Of a DNA stretch of 14,690 nt, positions 7,095 through 13,716 are shown in pieces. The translations under genes and the position numbers were made by a program. This DNA comes from Caulobacteraceae bacterium (GTDB lineage Bacteria; Pseudomonadota; Alphaproteobacteria; Caulobacterales; Caulobacteraceae), in the NCBI GenBank assembly GCA_947479185.1, contig CANJYY010000024.1, positions 1 to 14,690 of the forward strand, given 5' to 3'. Each line of letters starts with the position of its first letter. Position 1 is the stretch's first letter. Below the pieces are notes generated by a model. That model was given only the letters and a program-made list of their open reading frames with translations, was not told where the DNA came from and did no database searches.

Positions 7095-8141
7095 ATGAAC
7101 GCTCCCGTTTCGAACACCAAAGCCCAGCTGCTCGCCAACGTGGTCGAGCACATCGACATCACCAGCTTCGACGCCCGTCCGATCGTCGATGCGATGCGCA
7201 AGATGAGCTTCAGCTCGCGTGACACCGCGCGCGCCGCCGACATCTTCAACATGGCCCTGGAAGACAAGGCCTGCTCGCCCTGGCTGATCCTCGCCGGATC
7301 GACCAGCGCCGGCGGCTGCATGCACGTCTACCGCGACATGGTAAAGTTCGGCATGGTCGACGCCATCGTCGCCACCGGCGCCTCGATCGTCGACATGGAT
7401 TTCTTCGAGGCCCTCGGCTTCAAGCACTACCAGGCCGCCGGCCCGGTCGACGACAACGTGCTGCGCGACAACTACATCGACCGCATCTACGATACCTACA
7501 TCGACGAGGAAGAGCTGCAGAACTGCGATCACACGATCCTGGAAATCTGCAACCGCCTCGAGCCGCGCGCCTATTCCTCGCGCGAGTTCATCTGGGAGAT
7601 GGGCAAGTGGCTGGCCGAGGGCAACGCCAAGAAGCCCGGCTCGCTGATCCAGACCGCCTATGAAGAAGGCGTGCCGATCTTCTGCCCGGCCTTCGTCGAC
7701 AGCTCGGCGGGCTTCGGCCTGGTCAAGCACCAGAAGGAACGCATCGCGGCGAAGCAGCCCTACGTCATGATCGACGCCGTGGCCGACTTCCGCGAACTGA
7801 CCGACATCAAGATCGCCGCCGGCGTGACCGGCCTGTTCATGGTCGGCGGCGGCGTGCCGAAGAACTTCGCTCAGGACACCGTCGTCTGCGCCGAGATCCT
7901 CGGCATCGAGGCCGAGATGCACCGCTACGCCGTGCAGATCACCGTCGCCGACGTGCGTGACGGCGCCTGCTCGTCCTCGACGCTCAAGGAAGCGGCCAGC
8001 TGGGGCAAGGTGCAGACCACCCACGAGCAGATGGTCTTCGCCGAGGCCACCACGGTGGTGCCGCTGATCGGTTCGGACGCCTATCACCGCGGCGCCTGGA
8101 AGAACCGGGTCAAGCCGCGCTGGCAGAAGCTGTTCGCCTGA
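7095..8141 (+). CDS. Deoxyhypusine synthase-like protein (probable homospermidine-type aminobutyltransferase)
   Basis: This encodes 348 residues homologous to deoxyhypusine synthase, an NAD-dependent enzyme that transfers an aminobutyl group from a polyamine. Family landmarks are GSTSAGG (68-74), GMVDAIVATGASIVDMDF near 86-103, GGGVPKNF (251-258) with Lys256 aligned to the imine-forming lysine of the human enzyme, DGACSSSTLKEAASWGKV starting at 289, and a VVPLI end. Bacteria lack eIF5A, the eukaryotic substrate; bacterial DHS-like proteins have been linked to homospermidine synthesis. The upstream decarboxylase would supply putrescine, which fits that role. The start is ATG at 7095 with GGGGAA about nine bases upstream; the open frame back to 6900 runs through the repeats and is not coding. 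A terminator follows at 8170. The family is certain; the substrate is inferred. Confidence 0.9.
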   Translation: MNAPVSNTKAQLLANVVEHIDITSFDARPIVDAMRKMSFSSRDTARAADIFNMALEDKACSPWLILAGSTSAGGCMHVYRDMVKFGMVDAIVATGASIVDMDFFEALGFKHYQAAGPVDDNVLRDNYIDRIYDTYIDEEELQNCDHTILEICNRLEPRAYSSREFIWEMGKWLAEGNAKKPGSLIQTAYEEGVPIFCPAFVDSSAGFGLVKHQKERIAAKQPYVMIDAVADFRELTDIKIAAGVTGLFMVGGGVPKNFAQDTVVCAEILGIEAEMHRYAVQITVADVRDGACSSSTLKEAASWGKVQTTHEQMVFAEATTVVPLIGSDAYHRGAWKNRVKPRWQKLFA

Positions 8142-8169
8142 CAGCAGGCCTATTGCCACGACTGAAGGA

Positions 8170-8201
8170 CCGCGCGAGGCTTGCCGCTTCGCGCGGTTTT
8201 T
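8170..8201 (+). terminator. Rho-independent terminator after the DHS-like gene
   Basis: CCGCGCGA (8170-8177) pairs with TCGCGCGG (8189-8196) around an 11-base loop, and is followed at once by TTTTT (8197-8201). It lies 28 bp after the DHS-like stop and just before the lipoprotein ribosome-binding site. Confidence 0.88.
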
Positions 8202-8217
8202 CTTTGGGGGCCCTGCC

Positions 8218-8733
8218 TTGCGTTTCGTGATCATCGCCACGGCCGTCGCCGCCGTGACGCTCGCCGGCTGCGGCAAGAAGGAAGAGGCGACCACGGTCAC
8301 GACCACGGGCGAGGGCTACGGCGTGAGCACGCGCGACGGCCGGACGGTGAGCATTCAGGCCGCCGCCCCTCAACCGCCGCCCCCGGGTGACGCGCCCGGC
8401 GCGCCGCCGGCGCCGCCTGTCGGGGCCAGGACGCCCGACTTCGCGCCGCTCTATCCGGGCGCGACGCTGAAAGCGACCACCACCACCACGACCAACGGCC
8501 ACCAGGTGGGCTCGGTCACCTATCTGACCGCTGCCGCGCCGCAGGCGGTGATCGACTTCTACAAGCCGAAGGCCGCCGCCGCCGGTTTCGCCACCAGCGC
8601 GGACGCCAATATCGGCGTCGGCCTGATGTACGCGGCGACCGACGCGGCGAACCAGCGGTCCATGCAGGTGATCGCCACCACCGAAAAGGCCGGCACCGCC
8701 GTGGTGCTGAGCTGGACGAGTCCGAAGTCCTGA
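8218..8733 (+). CDS. Small hypothetical lipoprotein
   Basis: This encodes a 171-residue predicted lipoprotein of unknown function. Residues 1-18 form a lipoprotein signal with lipobox LAGC (Cys18), followed by GKKEE. Residues 19-75 are low complexity (Thr-rich, then a Pro/Ala stretch), probably a flexible linker from the membrane. The C-terminal region of about 95 residues (from DFAPLYPGA) looks folded, with a pattern of a strand, a helix AAPQAVIDFYKPKAAAAGF, and further strands ending VVLSWTSPKS. The start is TTG at 8218 with GGGGG seven bases upstream; the terminator at 8170-8201 separates it from the preceding gene. Its stop codon overlaps the apparent start of the acid phosphatase gene. 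I do not recognise the family beyond this. Confidence 0.8.
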   Translation: MRFVIIATAVAAVTLAGCGKKEEATTVTTTGEGYGVSTRDGRTVSIQAAAPQPPPPGDAPGAPPAPPVGARTPDFAPLYPGATLKATTTTTTNGHQVGSVTYLTAAAPQAVIDFYKPKAAAAGFATSADANIGVGLMYAATDAANQRSMQVIATTEKAGTAVVLSWTSPKS

Positions 8734-9527
8734 CCCGGTCCGTCTCAAGAACAGGGATCCGGCCGCTCGCCCTCGCGACGGCGATCGCCTGCGGCCTCGC
8801 GGTCGCCGGGGCCGCCTCGGCGGGACTGCCGTGGAAGGGCTATCTCGGCGCGGCCGGGCCCGACACCCTGGCCATCCTGCCGCCGGCCCCGGCGCCGGGC
8901 TCGCCGGTGGCGGAGACCGACCGCGCCATCTTCCTGTCGAGCCGGGCCCTTCAGGGCGGGCCGCGCTGGGGCATGGCGATCAACGACCTGTCCGAAACCC
9001 GCATCCTCGGCGACCTGAGCTGCGCCGCGGGCGTTCAGCTGCGGGCGCGGGACCTGCCCGCCCTGCGCGGACTGTTGCTGAAGATGGCCCCGGACGTCAG
9101 CCGCGCGGTCAGCCGGCCGAAGAAGGCCTGGGACCGGCCGCGGCCCTATCTGGTCGACGCCGGCCCGATCTGCACCAAACCCACAGCCGGGCTGGCGCGC
9201 AGCCCCGACTATCCGTCCGGCCACGCCACCTGGGGCTGGTCGGTCGGACTGGTGATGGCCGAACTGATCCCGGACCGGGCCAGCGCCATCCTGGCGCGCA
9301 GCCGCGCGTTCGGCGAGAGCCGGCTGGTCTGCGGCGTGCACAACGCCAGCTCCGTCGCCGCCGGTCGCACCAACGCCGAGGCGCTGGTTGCGGTGCTGCA
9401 CGGCTCGCCGGCCTTTCGCGCCGACCTGGACGACGCCCGGCGCGAGCTTGAGACCGTGCTGCGGACGGGCCGGCCGGCCACGGGCTGCGACGCGGAAGCG
9501 GCCGCCATGGCCACACCCCTGCCCTAG
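8730..9527 (+). CDS. Class A acid phosphatase (PAP2 family) with apparent CTG start
   Basis: This encodes a secreted PAP2-superfamily acid phosphatase, about 265 residues. The motif K-X6-RP is at 131-139, PSGH at 162-165, and SR-X5-H at 197-204. The fourth residue after the nucleophile His204 is normally Asp and here is Ser208 (HNASS). The frame has no ATG, GTG or TTG from the previous gene's end to 8907, yet a typical signal peptide (residues 1-31, ending ASA) is encoded before it. I therefore place the start at CTG 8730, overlapping the lipoprotein TGA as CTGA. The GTG at 8907 would remove the signal peptide. A start at CTG 8712 is a further alternative. Substrates are probably phosphomonoesters in the periplasm. 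Reduced activity due to Ser208 is possible. Confidence 0.8.
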   Translation: MTRSVSRTGIRPLALATAIACGLAVAGAASAGLPWKGYLGAAGPDTLAILPPAPAPGSPVAETDRAIFLSSRALQGGPRWGMAINDLSETRILGDLSCAAGVQLRARDLPALRGLLLKMAPDVSRAVSRPKKAWDRPRPYLVDAGPICTKPTAGLARSPDYPSGHATWGWSVGLVMAELIPDRASAILARSRAFGESRLVCGVHNASSVAAGRTNAEALVAVLHGSPAFRADLDDARRELETVLRTGRPATGCDAEAAAMATPLP

Positions 9528-9570
9528 CCTTCGCTTGCCCTTGGCCGCGCGGCTCTCTACCTCTCATCCG

Positions 9571-10056
9571 ATGGCCCATTCGCACGCCTGTGACCACGAC
9601 CATGCCGCCCACGGCCTGACCGGCGACGCCCTGTCGCGCGATCTGGCGGCGGCGGAGGCGCGCTGCGAAGCCGCCGGACAGCGCATGACCGCGCCGCGCC
9701 GGCGGGTGCTGCAGATGCTGCTCGAGGCGGGACAGCCGGTGAAGGCCTATGACCTGATCGCGGCCTTCGGCCAGGACGGCGCGCCAGCCAAGCCGCCGAC
9801 CGTCTACCGGGCGCTCGACTTCCTGTCGAAGCAGGGCCTCGCTCATCGCATCGAAAGCCTGAACGCCTTCATCGCCTGCGGCGGCGGCGGCGAGGGCCAC
9901 GCGGCGGCCTTCCTGATCTGCGACTGCTGCGGCGCCACGCGCGAAATCGCGCCGTCCGGGGTCAGCGAGATCGAACGCCTGGCCGGCGCCCAGGGTTTCC
10001 GGCTGACCGCCCTGATGGTCGAGGCGCACGGCCTCTGCAGCGACTGCCGGGCCTGA
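9571..10056 (+). CDS. zur: Zinc uptake regulator Zur (Fur family)
   Basis: This encodes a 161-residue zinc-responsive repressor of the Fur family. It matches E. coli Zur over its length: RMTAPRRRVL at 38-47, the DNA-recognition helix AKPPTVYRALDFL at 73-85, and EAHGLCSDC at the end. Structural zinc cysteines are visible at 117/120 and 156/159, and the regulatory site residues His92, Cys103, His110 and Glu125 are all kept. An N-terminal His-rich stretch (HSHACDHDHAAH, residues 3-14) is an addition that may bind metal. ATG at 9571 has no clear Shine-Dalgarno sequence. TTG at 9541 is an alternative start in the same frame. The thioesterase gene follows after 5 bp, so the two are probably co-transcribed. 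No zinc-uptake gene is in the window. Confidence 0.92.
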   Translation: MAHSHACDHDHAAHGLTGDALSRDLAAAEARCEAAGQRMTAPRRRVLQMLLEAGQPVKAYDLIAAFGQDGAPAKPPTVYRALDFLSKQGLAHRIESLNAFIACGGGGEGHAAAFLICDCCGATREIAPSGVSEIERLAGAQGFRLTALMVEAHGLCSDCRA

Positions 10057-10061
10057 ACCAC

Positions 10062-10994
10062 ATGACCGACGGCATCGAGATCTGGCGCGGCGGCGTCAAC
10101 ACCTGGGAATGCGACGAGATGGGGCACATGAATGTGCGCTTCTACGTCACCCGGGCCGTCGAGGCGCTGGTCGGTCTGGCGGCGGCGCTGGGCCTGCCGC
10201 ACGCCTTCGCGGCGCAGGCCGGCTCGACATTGATGATCCGCGAGCAGCACATCCGTTTCCTCAAGGAGGCCCACGCCGGCGTCGCCCTGCACATGACCGG
10301 CGGCGTGCTGGAGATGGGCGAGGACACCGCGCGGGTGCTGATGCTGCTGTGGCATTCGGACTCCGGAGCCCTGGCCGCCAGTTTCCAGACCGTCGTCGCC
10401 CATGTGACCCCGGCCGAGGGCCGCGCCTTCCCCTGGACCGCCGGCACGCGGGCCCTGGCCGAGGGCCTGACGATCGACCTGCCCGACCAGGCGGCCGCCC
10501 GCAGCGTGTCGCTCGGACCGGTGGAGTCCACGGCGAGTCTGGCGCGGGCCGACGATCTCGACCTGGTGCGCATCGCCCAGGGCGCCATCGCGCCGGCCGA
10601 CTGCGACCTTTATGGCCGGATGCGGCCGGAGCTGTTCATCGGCCGGGTGTCGGACGGCATTCCGCGCCTGATCCGCAGCTTCCGCGAGGCGGTGGTCGGC
10701 GGGGCGGCGGAAAAGCCCCAGCGTGTCGGCGGCGCGGTGCTGGAATACCGGCTGATCCATCTGGACTGGCCGCGCGCCGGCGACCGGTTCGAGATCCGCT
10801 CCGGCCTGAAGGACGCCGACACCCGCACCAAGCGGATGATCCACTGGATGATCGACCCGCAGAGCGGCAGGCCCTGGGGCGTGTCCGAGGCCGTGGCGGT
10901 GACCTTCGACCTCGACGCCCGCAAGATCGTGCCGATCAGCGACGCGGCGCGGGCCGAACTGATGAAGCACGCGAAGGCCGGGCTGGCGCTGTAG
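10062..10994 (+). CDS. Double-hotdog acyl-CoA thioesterase family protein
   Basis: This encodes a 310-residue protein with two hotdog-fold halves, probably cleaving acyl-CoA or related thioesters in the cytoplasm. The first half carries the 4-hydroxybenzoyl-CoA-thioesterase type motif ECDEMGHMNVRFYV (Asp18, His22, Asn24). The second has the equivalent DCDLYGRMRPELF at 180-192, where the His is Arg, so the second site looks degenerate. It starts 5 bp after zur and is probably in the same transcript, although a link to zinc is not obvious. It ends just before a repeat pair facing a convergent hydrolase gene. The fold is well supported; the acyl substrate is unknown, and a dehydratase-like function is possible. 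Confidence 0.8.
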   Translation: MTDGIEIWRGGVNTWECDEMGHMNVRFYVTRAVEALVGLAAALGLPHAFAAQAGSTLMIREQHIRFLKEAHAGVALHMTGGVLEMGEDTARVLMLLWHSDSGALAASFQTVVAHVTPAEGRAFPWTAGTRALAEGLTIDLPDQAAARSVSLGPVESTASLARADDLDLVRIAQGAIAPADCDLYGRMRPELFIGRVSDGIPRLIRSFREAVVGGAAEKPQRVGGAVLEYRLIHLDWPRAGDRFEIRSGLKDADTRTKRMIHWMIDPQSGRPWGVSEAVAVTFDLDARKIVPISDAARAELMKHAKAGLAL

Positions 10995-10999
10995 CAGCC

Positions 11000-11043
11000 T
11001 GCGTGGTTCGACACGCGCCCTACGGGCGCTGCTCACCATGACG
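11000..11043. repeat. Intergenic palindromic repeat, pair 2 left unit
   Basis: Arms TGCGTGGTTCGACACGC and GCTGCTCACCATGACG surround a perfect inner stem GCGCCC/GGGCGC with a TAC loop. It matches 6897-6942, but one arm base pair is swapped (GAG with CTCC there, GAC with CTGC here). It lies 5 bp after the thioesterase stop. Confidence 0.75.
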
Positions 11044-11055
11044 TGCAAAGATCTA

Positions 11056-11097
11056 CGTCATCCTGAGCAGCCGCGAAGCGGCGTGTCGAAGGACGCA
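11056..11097. repeat. Intergenic palindromic repeat, pair 2 right unit
   Basis: Arms CGTCATCCTGAGCAGC and GTGTCGAAGGACGCA flank the inner stem GCCGC/GCGGC with a GAA loop. It is an inverted, diverged copy of 11000-11043, 12 bp away, and matches 6968-7012. It ends 2 bp before the stop codon of the convergent hydrolase gene. Confidence 0.75.
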
Positions 11098-11099
11098 CC

Positions 11100-11987
11100 C
11101 TAGGCCAGCGCCGCCTCGAGCAGCGCGGCGCGCACGAGCTCCGGGCGTTCCATCGGCAGGAAGTGGCTTGTGCCGGGGATGAGCTCCATCCGCACATGGC
11201 CGTCGCCGAGCACCTGCTCCTCGTAGCCCTCGATCCCGCAGGTCGAGCCGACCTCGGCCTTGAGGATGCGGATCGGCTGGCGCGCGCGGATGAAGGCGCC
11301 GACGGGGTCATGGTGATCGGCGCTGAAGTTGGCGGCTTCCCAGTCCGGGCGGCAGGACAGGTGGACCTGGCCGTCGTCGCCCTCGATCAGACCATCGACC
11401 AGGTAGTCGCGCAGGTCGGCCTCGGACCAGCTTCGGAAGGCGCCGCGCCCGCTGTAGGCCTGGAAGGCCTCCTCGCGGCCGGGAAAGCTGGACCGACGGC
11501 GACGGGCGCCCATGGCCAGCGGCGAGGTCTTCATGCCGTCCGGGCCGGCGGCGGCCACCCGCTCGGGCGTCACCACCACGGGATCGAACAGCACCAGGCG
11601 GCGTGCGGCGTCGGCGCGCACGGACGCCGCATGCAGGCTGACGGTGCCGCCCATCGAATGACCGGACAACACGGTCGGCGTCTCGCCGAGCGCGTCGAGC
11701 AGGGTCAGCAGGTCATCGCGGAACACCATCCAGGCGTCGTGCCCGTCCGGATCGGCCGGCAGGGTCGTGCGACCGTGCCCGCGCAGGTCGACCGCGAGAA
11801 TGCGCAGCCGGTCGGCCAGCGGCGACAGGATGTCGGCGTAGGTCCCGGCGTTGAAGCCGTTGGCATGGAGGAAGAGGACGTCGAGCGGCCGGTCGGCCGG
11901 GCCGAACTCGTAGCCGGCGATGGTCCCCTGCGGCGCCGCGATGGCGCGGCGGCGGGCGGCGGGGAAAGGCGAGGCGGGGATGGTCAT
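11100..11987 (-). CDS. Alpha/beta hydrolase
   Basis: This encodes a 295-residue alpha/beta-hydrolase-fold enzyme of unknown substrate. It shows the oxyanion segment LHANGFNAGTY (40-50), DLRGHGRT (67-74), the nucleophile elbow GHSMGG with Ser111, and the catalytic His275 in GTSHFLPMERPE near the C-terminus. The acid is probably an Asp or Glu in the region after the cap domain, which I cannot assign with certainty. No signal peptide is visible, so it is probably cytoplasmic. The start is ATG at 11987, preceded by AGGCGGGG; the frame stays open to 12239 but that stretch is the antisense of the neighbouring SH3 gene. It lies 43 bp after that gene on the same strand and could be co-transcribed. 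Confidence 0.85.
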   Translation of the reverse strand: MTIPASPFPAARRRAIAAPQGTIAGYEFGPADRPLDVLFLHANGFNAGTYADILSPLADRLRILAVDLRGHGRTTLPADPDGHDAWMVFRDDLLTLLDALGETPTVLSGHSMGGTVSLHAASVRADAARRLVLFDPVVVTPERVAAAGPDGMKTSPLAMGARRRRSSFPGREEAFQAYSGRGAFRSWSEADLRDYLVDGLIEGDDGQVHLSCRPDWEAANFSADHHDPVGAFIRARQPIRILKAEVGSTCGIEGYEEQVLGDGHVRMELIPGTSHFLPMERPELVRAALLEAALA

Positions 11988-12030
11988 CCCCGCCTGCCAA
12001 GCCTGCTGACCCGGCGTCAGTCGATAGACG

Positions 12031-12690
12031 TCAGATCCTGTTGACGTCCCAGGCGCCGCCCGGCTTGCGACAGGCGCGGTAGCGTTCGGTCTGGCGGCCG
12101 TATTTCTTGGTGTAGGCGGTCTGCTCCAGCATCTGGCAGCCGTCCTGGCGCGGCGCCGGGCGAACCACCGAACGCGAGACATAGCCGCCGTCGACCTTGA
12201 GCCAGCTGGAATTGTAGACGCTGCCGCCGAACGACTCACCGCCGATGAACTGGCCGATCACCCCGCCGCGCGTCGAGGGCGTGGCGCGAATGTTGACCGT
12301 GCCCGGCGCGTACCAGGACCCGCTGTTGCCCGCCGGCAGCATGCGGATCTCGCCATAGGCGCCGGAGTTGGGGTTGCGCCAGCTGGTCGGGCGACCGGTG
12401 GCGAGGGTCTCGTCCATCGCCGCTTCGGCGCGGCGCTGGTCCTCTTCCTGCATCCGGCAGCCGATCGACGAGCCGATGGCCGCGCCGATGCCGGCGCCCA
12501 CGACCGTTCCCGCGCCGCGCTCACCCTTGGCGACCTGGTTGCCGATGACGCCGCCGATGATGGCGCCGATGACGGCCCCGCCCTCCTGCTTGCCGCCGGC
12601 CGAGTCGCAGCTGAACACGCCGGCGCTGGCGACGCCCGGCGCGGCGGCCAGGGCCAGAAGGGCGATGGAGGCGGTAATGGCTATGCGCAT
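12031..12690 (-). CDS. Exported glycine-zipper/SH3-like domain protein
   Basis: This encodes a 219-residue envelope protein. Residues 1-23 are a signal peptide ending ASA. Residues 36-77 form a glycine zipper (AVIGAIIGGVIGNQVAKG, then GTVVGAGIGAAIGSSIG) of the 17-kDa antigen/Glycine-zipper-2TM type. Residues 125-176 look like a bacterial SH3 domain (SWYAPGTVNIRATPSTRGGVIGQF through WLKVDGGYVSRSVV), a fold often used to bind cell-wall peptides. The last 35 residues have two cysteines (185 and 207) and basic residues and may be disulfide-linked. I chose ATG at 12690, which has GGGAGA six bases upstream and opens directly on the signal peptide. It is transcribed divergently from the isomerase gene, with the hydrolase 43 bp downstream. 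A role in envelope integrity is likely but unproven. Confidence 0.85.
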   Translation of the reverse strand: MRIAITASIALLALAAAPGVASAGVFSCDSAGGKQEGGAVIGAIIGGVIGNQVAKGERGAGTVVGAGIGAAIGSSIGCRMQEEDQRRAEAAMDETLATGRPTSWRNPNSGAYGEIRMLPAGNSGSWYAPGTVNIRATPSTRGGVIGQFIGGESFGGSVYNSSWLKVDGGYVSRSVVRPAPRQDGCQMLEQTAYTKKYGRQTERYRACRKPGGAWDVNRI

Positions 12691-12820
12691 GATAGTCTCC
12701 CGTTGAATGTCAGACGTCCCTGGACGGAGTTTATCCCCGGCTTGGGGTGTAATACGTCCGGGGTTGGCTTTCCCCACGTCATCTCACGAGAATGTGTCAA
12801 TACCTGCGAGGACTGCACCG
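12691..12820. other. Divergent intergenic region
   Basis: These 130 bp separate two divergent genes and must hold both promoters. Visible elements are a minus-strand TTGACA (12800-12795) without a convincing -10 partner, and an inverted repeat CCCCGG (12735-12740)/CCGGGG (12758-12763). A GAGGAC sequence about nine bases before 12821 serves the isomerase gene. I cannot assign either promoter with confidence. Confidence 0.4.
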
Positions 12821-13681
12821 ATGAACGCCCACACCACCGACACCGCCGCCTGGACCTGCTTCAACGTCTCCATCGAGGACGGGGTCGCCCATCTGCAGAT
12901 GAAACGCCCTGAAGCCATGAACACCATGAACAAGGCGTTCTGGGCCGAGCTGCCGGCGATCGTCCGGGACATCAACGACAACGCCCGCGCGCGCTGCATC
13001 GTCATCTCCTCGACCGGCAAGCACTTCTGCGCCGGCATGGACCTGTCGGTGTTCGCCAACGTCGGCGAGAACGGCGGCCAGACCGACCGCCACGTGGCCG
13101 GCGAGAGCTTCCGCAAGCATGTCCATACCCTGCAGGACACCTTCTCCTGCCTCGACGAGGCGCGCATGCCAGTGATCGCCGCCATCCACGGCGGCTGCAT
13201 CGGCGGGGCGGTGGATTTCACCAGCGCCTGCGACATCCGCTACTGCACGGCAGACGCCTTCTTCACCATCATGGAAATCAATATCGGCATGACCGCCGAT
13301 GTCGGCACCTTCCCGCGCCTGTGCAAGCTGATCCCCGAGGGCTGGGTGCGTGAGCTGGCCTACACCGGCCGCCGCCTGCCCGCCCAGCGCGCGAAGGAGA
13401 TCGGCCTGGTCAACGACGTCTTCGAAACGCACGAGGACGTCGTCGCCCACGCCCTGGCCACCGCCCGCGAGATCGCGTCCAAGTCGCCGCTGGCCGTGAC
13501 CGGCAGCAAGGTGATGATCAACTACGCCCGCGACCACACCATCAAGGACGCGCTGGACTACATCGCCCTGTGGCAGGTCGGCATGTTCGCCGGACCGCAC
13601 ATGGCCGAAACCTTCGCCGCCAAACAGGAAGGCCGCGAGCCGGTGTTCCCCGACCTGCTGCCGCTCCGCAAGGGACTCTGA
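12821..13681 (+). CDS. Enoyl-CoA hydratase/isomerase family; probable delta(3,5)-delta(2,4)-dienoyl-CoA isomerase
   Basis: This encodes a 286-residue crotonase-fold enzyme. It contains the oxyanion segment GKHFCAGMD (66-74) and GGCIGGAVDF. Three acidic residues, Asp132, Glu152 and Asp160, fall at the spacing (20 and 8) of Asp176, Glu196 and Asp204 in rat delta(3,5)-delta(2,4)-dienoyl-CoA isomerase, and the stretch from VDFTSACDIRYCTADAFF to TADVGT closely resembles mammalian ECH1. A classical hydratase would have Glu, not Asp, at the first position. The likely reaction is isomerisation of 3,5-dienoyl-CoA to 2,4-dienoyl-CoA during beta-oxidation of unsaturated acids with odd-numbered double bonds. 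ATG at 12821 has GAGGAC upstream; the frame is open to 12707 but that part looks non-coding. No other beta-oxidation gene is adjacent. The specific reaction is inferred from residues. Confidence 0.87.
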   Translation: MNAHTTDTAAWTCFNVSIEDGVAHLQMKRPEAMNTMNKAFWAELPAIVRDINDNARARCIVISSTGKHFCAGMDLSVFANVGENGGQTDRHVAGESFRKHVHTLQDTFSCLDEARMPVIAAIHGGCIGGAVDFTSACDIRYCTADAFFTIMEINIGMTADVGTFPRLCKLIPEGWVRELAYTGRRLPAQRAKEIGLVNDVFETHEDVVAHALATAREIASKSPLAVTGSKVMINYARDHTIKDALDYIALWQVGMFAGPHMAETFAAKQEGREPVFPDLLPLRKGL

Positions 13682-13687
13682 ACCGCT

Positions 13688-13716
13688 GGGGACATGTACC
13701 GAAGGTACGTGTCCCC
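13688..13716. repeat. REP-like perfect hairpin between convergent genes
   Basis: A 13-bp stem (13688-13700 with 13704-13716, one T/G pair at 13695/13709) has a three-base GAA loop. It starts 6 bp after the isomerase stop codon, and its last base is the first base of the pentapeptide protein's stop codon. Neither strand has a long T-tract. It resembles the short GGGGAC...GTCCCC palindromes scattered in alphaproteobacterial genomes, and could also act as a shared 3'-end barrier for the two convergent genes. Confidence 0.65.

Noticed and set aside
7071..8306. 411-codon minus-strand open frame over the DHS-like gene
   Set aside because: Its composition (Val/Ala/Gly/His/Asp-rich) is that of an antisense shadow, and the plus strand carries clear enzyme motifs.
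8907..9527. GTG 8907 as the acid phosphatase start
   Set aside because: It would discard an in-frame signal peptide and leave about 175 bp of coding-like sequence unexplained, although it remains possible if CTG initiation is disproved.
10..11097. Possibility that the repeated palindromes form a CRISPR array
   Set aside because: Copies are kilobases apart, come as inverted pairs with internal symmetry, and have no regular spacers or cas genes.
11988..12239. N-terminal extension of the alpha/beta hydrolase
   Set aside because: It is out-of-frame overlap with the SH3-domain gene and is low complexity (Arg/Ala/Thr); a ribosome-binding site precedes ATG 11987.
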